From positions 1,798,001 to 1,862,000 of the forward strand of contig NC_018027.1 in the NCBI RefSeq assembly GCF_000266905.1: a stretch of DNA of 64,000 bases, written 5' to 3'. Below, piece by piece: positions 16,797 to 25,521 of the stretch. The position numbers and the translations under genes were made by a program. The first letter of the stretch is position 1; each line of letters opens with the position of its first letter. The notes under the pieces were generated by a model. That model saw nothing but the letters and a program-made list of their open reading frames with translations. It was not told the DNA's origin and made no database searches. The DNA is from Mycolicibacterium chubuense NBB4. GTDB taxonomy: Bacteria > Actinomycetota > Actinomycetes > Mycobacteriales > Mycobacteriaceae.

Positions 16797-17999
16797 TCAG
16801 GCGGGACCGAAGGTCACCGGCAGCGCGGTCGGCGACCGAAACGGTTGACCGTGGATGTGGGGGTCGCCGTCGGTCTGCAGTCGGATGTCGGTGAGTCGGC
16901 TCAGCAGGCACTCGACCGCCACGCGGGTCTCCATTCGTGCCAGGTGCAGTCCCATGCAGGTGTGTTCGCCTGCGGCGAACGAGATGTGCGGCAGTCTCTT
17001 CCGAAAGATGTCGAACTCCTCGGAGCGCTCCCAGCGCTGCGCATCGCGGTTGGCCGAACCGATGCACACGTCGATGACCGAGCCCGCCGGAATCGTCACA
17101 CCGTCGATCTCGCTGTCGACGGTCGCGAATCGCTGCACGGTGGTCAGCGGCGTCTCGTAGCGCAGACCCTCTTCGATCGCCGGACCGATCAGGTCGTGGT
17201 CGGCCGCCACGGCGTCGAACTGGTCGCGGTGAGTGAGCAGGAGATAGAGCAGATTCCCCGAGGATCGGTAGGTGGTCTCGAGCCCGGCCGGCAGCAGCAA
17301 CCGCAGGAACGAGTAGATCGCCTCGTCGCTGAGCCGCTCACCGTCGATCTCGGCGGTGACCAGGTCTCCGATGATGTCCTCGGTCGGCGCCGAGCGCCGC
17401 TTGTCGATCTGCTCGAGGAAGTAGTCCTTCAGCGCTGCCGACGCCTCGAAAGCCCGCTGGTATCTGACCGTATAGCTGATGAGTTCGACCGCGCGCCTGC
17501 GGAACCACGGGAGGTCATCTTCGGGCAATCCCAGCAGACGCGAGATGACGCGCGTGGGGAACTCCGAGGTGAAGTCGCGCACCAGATCTGCCTCGCCGGC
17601 GTCGACGAACTCGTCGATGAGGCCGTTGACGACCGGGCGCACGATCTCGGGCTCCCAGCGTGCCAGGGATCGAGACTTGAACGCCGCCGAGACCAGGTTG
17701 CGGTGCTGCCAGTGCGGCTTGCCCTCCATCGCCAGGATCGTCGGTCCGATGAACAGCCCGATCGTGGAGTCGTAGATCCGCGAGTTGAACACCTTGCCGT
17801 CGCGGAACACCCGGTTCACGGCGTCGAACGATACTGCGGCGTAGAGATTCTCGGGTCGCAACGAGTCGGGGGCCGTGGACCAGTCCATCACCGATCCCCG
17901 GAACACACCGCCGTCCCGTCGCCGGCGCGCGAACATCGGGTAGGGGTCTCGCAGATCGACGGGCTCGTCCCTCGCGGCGTCCTGTACCGGCGTCTCCAT
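16797..17999 (-). CDS. cytochrome P450
   Basis: A 400-residue soluble bacterial P450. The haem-thiolate Cys348 is in FAAGEHTCMGLHLAR. LLPAGLETTY (about residues 235-244) is the oxygen-activating I-helix motif, with Glu where most P450s have Asp (AGxET). GGAGG lies six bases before the ATG. Its promoter carries operator site 3 (18045-18065), so it should be induced with the rest of the island. A hydroxylation early in substrate breakdown is likely. Redox partners (ferredoxin, reductase) are not encoded nearby. Subfamily not assigned. Confidence 0.93.
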   Translation of the reverse strand: METPVQDAARDEPVDLRDPYPMFARRRRDGGVFRGSVMDWSTAPDSLRPENLYAAVSFDAVNRVFRDGKVFNSRIYDSTIGLFIGPTILAMEGKPHWQHRNLVSAAFKSRSLARWEPEIVRPVVNGLIDEFVDAGEADLVRDFTSEFPTRVISRLLGLPEDDLPWFRRRAVELISYTVRYQRAFEASAALKDYFLEQIDKRRSAPTEDIIGDLVTAEIDGERLSDEAIYSFLRLLLPAGLETTYRSSGNLLYLLLTHRDQFDAVAADHDLIGPAIEEGLRYETPLTTVQRFATVDSEIDGVTIPAGSVIDVCIGSANRDAQRWERSEEFDIFRKRLPHISFAAGEHTCMGLHLARMETRVAVECLLSRLTDIRLQTDGDPHIHGQPFRSPTALPVTFGPA

Positions 18000-18044
18000 G
18001 TTTGGCCTCCAGTGGTTTGCGGCTGAACACCTGGTGACAACGAT

Positions 18045-18065
18045 TTACTGTAACGCTTACGGTAA
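18045..18065. promoter_or_regulatory. operator, TACTGTAA regulon site 3
   Basis: TTACTGTAACGCTTACGGTAA, an extended palindrome with 9-base arms and one mismatch around CGC. It lies 46 bases upstream of the minus-strand P450 gene, in the 170-base gap between it and the preceding acyl-CoA synthetase gene. It therefore gives the P450 its own regulated promoter. Confidence 0.75.
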
Positions 18066-18169
18066 TGGTGTGTACAGCGGGGCCGCAGGAGGCGCCCAGG
18101 GGGAGAAGGCGCACCGGTGATGCCGTTCGGCCACGTCCGCCCGGTCGCCGGAAGCGGCGCACCGCCGGC

Positions 18170-19822
18170 TCAGCTCCCGCTGATGGCCTGTTCGCGGGCC
18201 CACCGGTAATCCGCCTTGCCGGCGGGGCTGCGCTCGATCGCGGGCCGGAACACCACCGCCTTGGGCAGCTTGTAGCGGGCTATCACATGCGACGCGTGCG
18301 CGATGAGGTCCTCGGCGCTGGCGTCGGCGCCGTCGGCCAGGGCCACCACGGCCACCACTTCCTGTCCCCAGCGCTCGTTGGGCCGGCCCGCGACCACGAC
18401 GTCGGCGACGGCCGGGTGGGACGCCACGGCGGACTCCACCTCCTCGGCGAAGATCTTCTCGCCGCCGGAGTTGATGGTCACCGAGTCGCGGCCCAGCAGC
18501 TCGATCGCCCCGTCGCTCAGGTGGCGGGCGCGGTCGCCGGGCACGGAGTAGCGCACCCCGTCGATGACCGGGAACGTCGCCGTGGTCTTGGCCGCATCGC
18601 CCTTGTAGCCCAGCGGCACGAAGCCGCGTTGTGCCAGCCATCCCATGCCGTCATGACCGGGGGCCAGGATCGAGGAGAGATCCTCGGCGGCGACGAAGGT
18701 GTCGGGGCCGGCGGTGAAGGTGCCCGTCGACACCGCGCCCGGTGCCGACATGTGTGTCATCTGGGCGCCGGTCTCCGAGGAGCCGACACCGTCGACGACC
18801 ATCAGATTCGCCTTCGCGTCGATGAGCCGCTGTTTGGCCGTCGGCGTGAGTTGGGCGCCCCCGTTGGCGACCACGGCCAGCGACGACAGATCCGCATCGG
18901 TGCGCTCGAAGGCGTCGGCCAACGGGCGGGCCATGGCGTCACCCACCACGGTGACCGCCAGCACCTTCTCCCGCTCGATCGTGCGGACCACGTCGTCGAC
19001 GTCGAGGCGGCTGGTGACCGGCGAGAACACCACCGACTGTCCGGTGGTCATCGCCGTCAGCACCGCCCACTGTGCGGCACCGTGCATCAACGGCGGCAGG
19101 ACCATCAGCTTGGTGCCGGGCGATTCGGCGCATCGGGTGGCGATGTCGTCGTACGAGGAGGCCAGCTCGCCGGTGTAGAGGCTGCGGCCGCCGAACGAGG
19201 TCATGAAGATGTCGTGCGCACGCCACAGCACGCCCTTGGGCATGCCGGTCGTTCCGCCGGTGTAGAGCACGTACAGGTCGTCGGGCGACGGATGCACCGG
19301 AGGCGCCTCGGTGCCGCCCGTGGTCACGATCGACTCGTAATCGATTGCTCCGGGCAGCAATTCGTTATCCGAGTCGTCGGCGATCTGGATGAGCACCCGA
19401 AGATCCGGCAGGTCGGGAAGGACCTCGGCCAGGCGCGGCGCGAACGCCGCGTGATAGAGCAGCGCGGTGGCGCCGGAGTCGGACAGCAGATAGTGCAACT
19501 CGCTCTTGACGTACCGGTAGTTCACGTTGAACGGCGCGACACGGGCCCGCCACGCCCCGAGCATGCCCTCGACGTATTCGGGTCCGTTGTGGGCATAGAT
19601 GCCCAGAAGATCCTGCCCGACTTCGTGACCGGCGAGCTGCGAACGCTCGGTCTGGCAGCCCAGCCCGCGAGAGTGCAGGTACGACGCGAGCCGGTTGGAC
19701 CGCTCGAGGATCTCGGCGTAGGTGAAGCGACGGTCGCCCTGGATGATGAACTCCCGGTCGCCGATCACCGCCGCGACGGCGTCGGCGGCGGCCGGAACGG
19801 TGAACTGCAGCGGCTCGGTCAT
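18170..19822 (-). CDS. acyl-CoA synthetase (FadD19-like, AMP-forming)
   Basis: A 550-residue AMP-forming acyl-CoA ligase. LYTGGTTGMPKGVLWR is the P-loop, GVGSSETG the A5-type motif, and SPAGKADYRW contains the catalytic C-terminal Lys. It is the same type as the enzyme at 177-1820. The ATG at 19822 is the first family-consistent start; AAGGAG lies unusually far (about 14 bases) upstream. It is third in a minus-strand operon after the Rieske oxygenase and the isochorismatase-like gene. It likely activates a ring-derived or side-chain acid; substrate not determinable. Confidence 0.92.
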   Translation of the reverse strand: MTEPLQFTVPAAADAVAAVIGDREFIIQGDRRFTYAEILERSNRLASYLHSRGLGCQTERSQLAGHEVGQDLLGIYAHNGPEYVEGMLGAWRARVAPFNVNYRYVKSELHYLLSDSGATALLYHAAFAPRLAEVLPDLPDLRVLIQIADDSDNELLPGAIDYESIVTTGGTEAPPVHPSPDDLYVLYTGGTTGMPKGVLWRAHDIFMTSFGGRSLYTGELASSYDDIATRCAESPGTKLMVLPPLMHGAAQWAVLTAMTTGQSVVFSPVTSRLDVDDVVRTIEREKVLAVTVVGDAMARPLADAFERTDADLSSLAVVANGGAQLTPTAKQRLIDAKANLMVVDGVGSSETGAQMTHMSAPGAVSTGTFTAGPDTFVAAEDLSSILAPGHDGMGWLAQRGFVPLGYKGDAAKTTATFPVIDGVRYSVPGDRARHLSDGAIELLGRDSVTINSGGEKIFAEEVESAVASHPAVADVVVAGRPNERWGQEVVAVVALADGADASAEDLIAHASHVIARYKLPKAVVFRPAIERSPAGKADYRWAREQAISGS

Positions 19823-19883
19823 GCGATGGACTCTAGACTCCTTCGCCGAGCGGGTGAACACTTGGCGGCCAGTTGTATGGTCG

Positions 19884-20501
19884 TCATGTCCGGTCCCACG
19901 CCGTGATGAGGTCCTCGGTGCTGGTGATCGTGGCCAGAAGCGCCAGCGAGTTGTCGATGACCGCCGTCGCGTAATCGGCCGGTACGCCGGCCACGGCGTC
20001 GCGCGGCACGACCACGCGGTAGGCCGCGTTGACGGCGTCCATGACGAGGTTGGTGATCGCGACGTTGACCGAGACTCCGACCGCGACGATGGTGGACACG
20101 CCCAGGTTGCGCAGCACGGCGTCCAGGTCGGTGCCGCCCATCGGACCGATGCCATGCCACCGGTGCAGCACGAGATCGCTTGGCTGGGCGTCGAGTTCGG
20201 GCACCAGAGCGGTGCCCGCACTGCCCGGGGCGATATCGACCCCGGAACCGATCGCGAAGATCTTGGCGTTGTGGTTGGCACCCCGGCCGTCCGGGCGGCG
20301 GCAGACGACACAGTGCACGATGCTCACGCCCGCCCTGCGCGCCACCGGAAGCAGGCGGGCGATGTTCGGCAGCGCCTCCCGGCGCGCCTCCGCGGCGAGG
20401 GCGCCCATCCCGGCGTTCGGGCCGACGATCGCGCCCTGACATTCCTGTGTGACGACCGCGGTGTGGGCGGGTGCGGCCAGCTCGGCCAGGGGGATTCTCA
20501 T
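19884..20501 (-). CDS. isochorismatase-fold protein lacking the catalytic Cys
   Basis: A 205-residue isochorismatase-like (cysteine hydrolase) fold protein. The usual Asp-Lys-Cys triad is not preserved. AVVTQECQGAIVG replaces the N-terminal VxDxQ(N)D, and GVSVNVAITN stands where the nucleophile motif (T/S-D-V-C-V) is expected, so Ala replaces Cys. It may be a non-catalytic ligand-binding or accessory protein, or use different chemistry. Its start overlaps the Rieske oxygenase stop (ATGA), and the acyl-CoA synthetase gene follows after about 60 bases. The tight coupling to the oxygenase suggests a shared pathway role. Confidence 0.78.
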   Translation of the reverse strand: MRIPLAELAAPAHTAVVTQECQGAIVGPNAGMGALAAEARREALPNIARLLPVARRAGVSIVHCVVCRRPDGRGANHNAKIFAIGSGVDIAPGSAGTALVPELDAQPSDLVLHRWHGIGPMGGTDLDAVLRNLGVSTIVAVGVSVNVAITNLVMDAVNAAYRVVVPRDAVAGVPADYATAVIDNSLALLATITSTEDLITAWDRT

Positions 20502-21520
20502 GCGGTGGTGGGAACGTCACCGGGCGGGGTGGCGGGAAGGTCGTAGAACTGCTGTGCCCATCTGCGCATCGCCATGTAGGGCTTCGCGTCCACCTTCGCC
20601 AGCGCGGGATGCTCGACATAGCGCTGGTAGCGCCAGATGTCGAGATCCTGCCAGACCGTCCCGAGGAATTGACGCTCGACCTTCTCGATCACCGACGGCG
20701 GCGGCACCTCGGATTCGTCGCCGGGCAGCCGCGGCCACCAGATCGAATAGAACATGTCCGAGCTGCCGTCCTCGACTGGCGTGCACGCGAAGATCAGCCG
20801 ATGGTTCGACGACCCTTCGAAAGCGCTGATGGCGAAGCCGAGTCCGGAAAAGTGGCTGTGGATGCGCAGCGCCATCGTGTCCGGGTCGTCGCTGCGCGCG
20901 TCGGGCCAGCCGGTGAGGAACCGCCACTCCTCGCCGACCGCCTCCCACTCCAGGCACACCGGGGTGACGGTGGCGCCGTGCACGTAGCGGAAGTGGGAGC
21001 TGTCAGGGCCGTTCTCGGCGACGATCTGCGGGTGCACCGGCTCGTTGGTCGCGCGGCTGGAGAATTCCGGGTAGGGCCGGTAGTAGGCGTCGGGGTCCGT
21101 GTCGAACTGGGGGAACTTCCCGAACAGGTCGGGCAGCGCCCACTGTGGTTCCTTGCCGTCGGGTTGATGCCATACGAACACGCAGCCGTACTGCTCCCGG
21201 ACCGGGAACACCCGCAGGCGCAGACCGCGATTCGGCCGGTCGGGTTGATAAGGGATGTAGGTGTTGGCGCCGTCCGGGCCCCATCGCCATCCGTGGAACG
21301 GACACTCGACGCAGTCGCCGACCACCGTGCCGCCGTGCCCGATGTGGGCTCCGAGGTGTTTGCAGTGCGCTTCGAGGACGTGTAGTCGTCCCGACGAGTC
21401 GCGGTAGACGACGAGGTCCTCCCCGAAGTACCGCATGGCGCGGACGTCCCCGTCGCCGAACTCCGCCGACCACCCGATCATGAACCAGCCGGTGACCTTC
21501 CACGTGAACGGGACTTCCAC
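20498..21520 (-). CDS. Rieske non-haem iron oxygenase (KshA-like)
   Basis: A 340-residue oxygenase component. Rieske [2Fe-2S] ligands are Cys53, His55, Cys73 and His76 (AHCKHLG ... VECPFHGWRWG). The mononuclear iron site is formed by the Asn170-Asp173-His176-His181 cluster (ENGPDSSHFRYVHG). Layout resembles 3-ketosteroid 9alpha-hydroxylase KshA. The GTG at 21520 is chosen because GAGGG stands seven bases upstream; a GTG at 21526 would have almost no spacing. It heads a minus-strand operon (oxygenase, isochorismatase-like, FadD) and is divergent from the Baeyer-Villiger-type gene across a perfect operator. No reductase (KshB) is adjacent. Confidence 0.92.
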   Translation of the reverse strand: MEVPFTWKVTGWFMIGWSAEFGDGDVRAMRYFGEDLVVYRDSSGRLHVLEAHCKHLGAHIGHGGTVVGDCVECPFHGWRWGPDGANTYIPYQPDRPNRGLRLRVFPVREQYGCVFVWHQPDGKEPQWALPDLFGKFPQFDTDPDAYYRPYPEFSSRATNEPVHPQIVAENGPDSSHFRYVHGATVTPVCLEWEAVGEEWRFLTGWPDARSDDPDTMALRIHSHFSGLGFAISAFEGSSNHRLIFACTPVEDGSSDMFYSIWWPRLPGDESEVPPPSVIEKVERQFLGTVWQDLDIWRYQRYVEHPALAKVDAKPYMAMRRWAQQFYDLPATPPGDVPTTA

Positions 21521-21547
21521 GACCACTCCCTCGATATTCAGCGTTCC

Positions 21548-21566
21548 TACTGTAATAGTTACAGTA
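21548..21566. promoter_or_regulatory. operator, TACTGTAA regulon site 4 (perfect palindrome)
   Basis: TACTGTAA-TAG-TTACAGTA: the 8-base arms are exact reverse complements. It lies between the divergent Rieske and flavin monooxygenase genes and is the best copy of the motif in the window. It could control both operons at once. Confidence 0.85.
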
Positions 21567-21605
21567 ATATCCGTGGATCCGAATCCCCGAGCGCGGTGAG
21601 GAACT

Positions 21606-23252
21606 GTGACAGTGTCGTCCCCGGCGTCGTCCCCGGCGTCGTCTCCGACTTATGACGTGATCGTCGTCGGGGCGGGTTTCTCCGGCCTGTACGCCCTGCA
21701 CCGGCTGCGCGAACTCGGCCTGCGCGTCCGGGTGCTGGAACGGGCCCACGCCGTCGGGGGCACCTGGCTGTTCAACCGCTATCCCGGCGCCCGATGCGAC
21801 ATCGAGAGCGTCGAATACTCTTACTCGTTCTCCGACGAGCTTCAGCAGGAGTGGGTGTGGACGGAGACGATGCCGGCGCAGCCGGAGATCGAGGCCTACC
21901 TGAACTTCGTCGCCGACCGGCTCGACCTGCGCCGCGACATCACCTTCGGCGCCGAGGTGGTGGCGATGTCCTTTGACGAACGCCACTGCCGGTGGACTGT
22001 CGAACTCGCGTCCGGCGAGACGGTCCGGGCGCGCCACGTCGTCGCGGCGACCGGCATCCTGTCCGCCCCGCTGGAACCGTCGATCCCCGGCGCGGGCGGC
22101 TTCGCGGGCACATCGCTGTTCACCAGCCGCTGGCCGCGCGAAGGAGTCGACCTGCGCGGCCGTCGGGTCGGCGTGATCGGGACCGGGTCCACCGGCGTGC
22201 AACTCATCCCGGTCGTGGCGCGAGAAGCCGCCCACCTCACCGTCTTCCAGCGTTCACCGGCCTACACCCTGCCCTGGCCCGTCCGCGCGTTCGAACCGGG
22301 GGAGCTCGACGAGATCAAGACGCGCTACGCCGAGATCCGTGCCGCGCAGCGGGAACATCCCGTCGGCGCCGCCCGGCTCAGCGCGTTCTCGGTGATGCTC
22401 GAGATGCTCGCCAAGCCGCCGCTGAAGACGGCGTCGCGGGAGGACCAGCTGCGTGCCGTCGCCGAGCACGGGGTGATGGGCGCCCTGAACTGGGGTGATG
22501 TGTTCTTCGACATCGAGGCCAACCAGATGGCGACGCGCCTGTACGGGGAGGCGTTGATGCGGATCATCGACGATCCGGCGACCGCGCGGGCGCTCACGCC
22601 GAGTCATCCGTTCGGCTGTAAGCGGCCGATCATCGACCAGGGCTACTACGAGACCTTCAATCGTGACGACGTGACGCTGGTCGACCTGCGCGAGGACCCG
22701 ATCGTCTCCGTGCGCGCCTCGGGTATCGAGACCCGGAGCCGTCTTCACGAACTCGATGTGATCGTCTACGCCACCGGATTCGACGCGATGACAGGCGCGT
22801 TGAGCCGCATCGACGTGCGCGGTCGCGAGGGCAGGTCGCTGGCGGACTTCTGGGCCGAGCAGGGGCCGCTGAGTTACCTCGGCCTCGCGGTCGCCGGCTT
22901 CCCGAATCTGTTCATGATCCAGGGCCCCGGAAGCCCCGCCGCGGCGACGAACTTCGCCGCTGCGCTCGAGCAGCACGTGGAGTGGATCGCCGACTGTGTG
23001 GCGTACCTGCGTGCGCGCGGGCATGTCACGATCGAGGCACGTCCCGAGGCGCAGCAGGAGTGGATCGAGCACATCACCTCCCTGGTCGCGCCGACCGTGC
23101 TCGTCCATCCGTCCTGCAATTCCTGGTACAACGGGGGCAACGTGCCGGGCAAGAAGCGGATGTACATGGGATACACGGCCGGAATCCCCGAGTACCGCCG
23201 GCGGTGCGACGAGATCGCCGCAGCGGGTTACCGCGGGTTCGAGCTCGGATGA
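21606..23252 (+). CDS. flavin-containing monooxygenase, Baeyer-Villiger type
   Basis: A 548-residue FAD/NADPH monooxygenase. VVGAGFSGLYALH (FAD Rossmann motif) starts at residue 20, GGTWLFNRYPGARCD is the second Baeyer-Villiger signature (about residues 51-65), and GVIGTGSTGVQ is the NADPH Rossmann motif. The classical fingerprint FxGxxxHxxxWP reads FAGTSLFTSRWP (166-177), with Phe172 in place of the conserved His. The enzyme may therefore be atypical. Start GTG 21606 follows GAGG. The N-terminus has short Ser-Ser-Pro-Ala repeats. It is first in a plus-strand operon with an alpha/beta hydrolase (overlapping ATGA) and an F420 enzyme: a ketone-to-ester-to-hydrolysis sequence. Confidence 0.9.
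   Translation: MTVSSPASSPASSPTYDVIVVGAGFSGLYALHRLRELGLRVRVLERAHAVGGTWLFNRYPGARCDIESVEYSYSFSDELQQEWVWTETMPAQPEIEAYLNFVADRLDLRRDITFGAEVVAMSFDERHCRWTVELASGETVRARHVVAATGILSAPLEPSIPGAGGFAGTSLFTSRWPREGVDLRGRRVGVIGTGSTGVQLIPVVAREAAHLTVFQRSPAYTLPWPVRAFEPGELDEIKTRYAEIRAAQREHPVGAARLSAFSVMLEMLAKPPLKTASREDQLRAVAEHGVMGALNWGDVFFDIEANQMATRLYGEALMRIIDDPATARALTPSHPFGCKRPIIDQGYYETFNRDDVTLVDLREDPIVSVRASGIETRSRLHELDVIVYATGFDAMTGALSRIDVRGREGRSLADFWAEQGPLSYLGLAVAGFPNLFMIQGPGSPAAATNFAAALEQHVEWIADCVAYLRARGHVTIEARPEAQQEWIEHITSLVAPTVLVHPSCNSWYNGGNVPGKKRMYMGYTAGIPEYRRRCDEIAAAGYRGFELG
21615..21647 (+). repeat. 12-base tandem repeat in monooxygenase 5' end
   Basis: The unit TCGTCCCCGGCG occurs twice in full and once in part. 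It encodes Ser-Ser-Pro-Ala repeats near the N-terminus of the monooxygenase. It could vary in copy number between strains. Confidence 0.7.
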
Positions 23253-24358
23253 GGGTGGCCGAACGAGCGTTCCGGATCGGCCGCGACGTCGCCGGGGTGT
23301 TGCCGCGAGCCCGGGCCGCGGTGACGGAATCCGGAGACTGGAATCCGTTGTCCGCCAGAGACGCTCGCCGGTTCGGTGAGGTGGCGCTCGACGAACTGGC
23401 GCTGGCGGGTCTGACGCTGAGCGCCCCGCCACCGAGACTGGAACGCACGGTTGCGGCGTGCGGCGCCGCCGCAGCACAGCTGTCGGCGCTCGGTGTCGAC
23501 GGCGCCCACAGCGCGCCGGATCCGTTGCAGGTGAGCGCCATTCGCCGGCGCAGGCTGGGCTCCCAGACATATGAGCAGCTGACGTTCGAGCACGACCCGA
23601 AGCTGCCGTCGACGCTCGCCGACGAAGGGTTTAGCGGTCCGTCGACCGCTGTGCTGCACCTGTGCCGACAAGGGCAGGAAAGGCGCCCGTGGCTGGTGTG
23701 GGTGCACGGCGCGGGTCAGGGGCTGCCGATCGATCTGCTGTTCTCCCGGGCGCGCCGGCTCCAGGACGAACTCGGCTTCAACGTCGCCCTGCCGGTCCAG
23801 CCGGGTTGCGGTGTGCGGCGCGCGGAGTGGCCGCAGTACCCGACCATGGACCCGTTGGGCAACGTCGCGGGCATGATGCGGGCAGTGTCCGAAGCGCGCG
23901 CCGTGGTGCGATGGCTGCGACCGCAGGCGAGCGCCATCGCGGTGTCCGGGGTGTCGATGGGCAGTCCCGTCGCGGGCCTGGTCGCCCACCTCGAACCCGT
24001 GGACGCCGTCGCCGTGTACACGCCGATCGCGGGCCTCAACGCGATGATCGCGGCGCATCTCGGCCGCTGGGGACCCTCGGTCAGCGATGTCGCCGAATTG
24101 CTGAGCTCCGACGCCGCGGCGCGGGTGACCGCGGCGGTGGACTATTCCCGCGTGGAGCCCACGCCGCCGCCGGAGCGCAGGCTCATCGTCGGCGCCTGGC
24201 ACGACCGGATGGCGCACCGGCAACCCGCGCTGGCACTGCAGGAGCGATGGGGTGGCGAGGTGTACTGGCATCCCGGCGGTCACGTCGGTCATCTGTTCGC
24301 CGGCGGTGTGCAGGCCGCTTCCGAGCGCTTCCTGCGGGCCGTGGGATCTTCCGCGTGA
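23249..24358 (+). CDS. alpha/beta hydrolase
   Basis: A 369-residue alpha/beta-hydrolase-fold protein. GVSMGS carries the nucleophilic Ser, LIVGAWHDRM the likely acid and GGHVGHLF the catalytic His. VWVHGAGQG is the oxyanion-hole loop. The ATG at 23249 overlaps the stop of the Baeyer-Villiger-type gene (ATGA); the open frame extends upstream without homology. An esterase or lactonase cleaving the monooxygenase product is the natural inference, because Baeyer-Villiger enzymes are commonly encoded with such hydrolases. About 120 N-terminal residues form a helical extension before the hydrolase core. Confidence 0.88.
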   Translation: MRVAERAFRIGRDVAGVLPRARAAVTESGDWNPLSARDARRFGEVALDELALAGLTLSAPPPRLERTVAACGAAAAQLSALGVDGAHSAPDPLQVSAIRRRRLGSQTYEQLTFEHDPKLPSTLADEGFSGPSTAVLHLCRQGQERRPWLVWVHGAGQGLPIDLLFSRARRLQDELGFNVALPVQPGCGVRRAEWPQYPTMDPLGNVAGMMRAVSEARAVVRWLRPQASAIAVSGVSMGSPVAGLVAHLEPVDAVAVYTPIAGLNAMIAAHLGRWGPSVSDVAELLSSDAAARVTAAVDYSRVEPTPPPERRLIVGAWHDRMAHRQPALALQERWGGEVYWHPGGHVGHLFAGGVQAASERFLRAVGSSA

Positions 24359-24413
24359 TCGGTGGCACGATCACCTTTGTCCCCAACAGCCGCCGCAGAC
24401 AGGGAGTGTGGAC

Positions 24414-25460
24414 GTGAACGATCGGGTGCTCGACGAGCTCGGTTTCTACCTGCTGGCCGGAGCCGGTGGTGAGGGGCCGGCCACTCTGATGGCGGAGGCC
24501 CGCCGCGGCGAGGAACTCGGCTTCGGCACCGGTTTCATCTCCGAGCGCTGGAACGTCAAGGAGGCGTCGTCGCTGACCGGCGCGGCGCTGGCCGTCACCG
24601 ATCGGATGCGGATCGCCACTGCCGCAACGAATCACAACACCCGCCACCCGCTGATCATCGGATCGTGGGCCACCACCATGCACCGGCTCTCCGGCGGCCG
24701 GTTCACTCTCGGTATCGGCCGGGGCATCGCAGCGGTGTACCAGGCATTCGGCGTGTCCGCGGTGACGACCGCGCAGATGGAGGACTTCGCGCAGGTCATG
24801 CGCAGACTCTGGCGCGGCGAACTGATCGTCGACCACGACGGCCCGCTCGGTACGTTCCCGGTGCTGTTCCTCGACCCGGATTTCGACGAGGACATCCGGC
24901 TGGCGCTCGTCGCGTTCGGCCCGCAGACGCTGGCGCTGGGCGGTCGGGCCTTCGACGACGTCATCCTGCACACCTATTTCACCCCCGAGACGCTGCAGCG
25001 TGCGGTCAAGACCGTCAAGGACGCCGCCGAGCAGGCGGGTCGCGACCCCGCCGGCGTGCGGGTGTGGTCGTGCTTCGCCACCGTCGGTGACCACCTGCCC
25101 GAGGAACTGCGGCTGAAGAAGACGGTCGCGCGCCTGGCCACCTACCTGCAGGGCTACGGCGACCTGCTGGTCTCCACCAATGGCTGGGATCCGGCCGTGC
25201 TGCAACGCTTTCGGGCCGACAAGGTGGTGCAGTCGGTCCCCGGCGGCATCGACCACAAGGCGACGGCCGAGCAGATCGAGCACATCGCCACGCTGATCCC
25301 CGACGAATGGCTCGAACCGTCGGCCACCGGTACGGCGCAGCAGTGCGTGGACCGCGTCCGCAAGGAGTTCGGCTACGGCGCCGACGCGGTGATCATGCAC
25401 GGCGCCACCCCCGCCGAACTCGAACCCATCGTCGCGGCCTACCGGGCATCATCCGCTTAG
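24414..25460 (+). CDS. F420-dependent LLM-class oxidoreductase (MSMEG_2249-like)
   Basis: A 348-residue luciferase-like monooxygenase-fold protein, expected to bind coenzyme F420. Features include ELGFYLLAGAGGEG at the N-terminus, GTGFISERWNVKEA and RFTLGIGRG. I recognise it as resembling the family named after M. smegmatis MSMEG_2249 (recall only). The GTG at 24414 is chosen because AGGGAG stands seven bases upstream; the open frame begins earlier without homology. It lies 55 bases after the hydrolase gene in the same operon direction and probably reduces or oxidises a pathway intermediate. Confidence 0.88.
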   Translation: MNDRVLDELGFYLLAGAGGEGPATLMAEARRGEELGFGTGFISERWNVKEASSLTGAALAVTDRMRIATAATNHNTRHPLIIGSWATTMHRLSGGRFTLGIGRGIAAVYQAFGVSAVTTAQMEDFAQVMRRLWRGELIVDHDGPLGTFPVLFLDPDFDEDIRLALVAFGPQTLALGGRAFDDVILHTYFTPETLQRAVKTVKDAAEQAGRDPAGVRVWSCFATVGDHLPEELRLKKTVARLATYLQGYGDLLVSTNGWDPAVLQRFRADKVVQSVPGGIDHKATAEQIEHIATLIPDEWLEPSATGTAQQCVDRVRKEFGYGADAVIMHGATPAELEPIVAAYRASSA

Positions 25461-25521
25461 CCAACGAATCGGGCGCGCAAAACGATCCGCCGGGTGCGTT
25501 TGCGCGCCGGATTCGCGGGAG

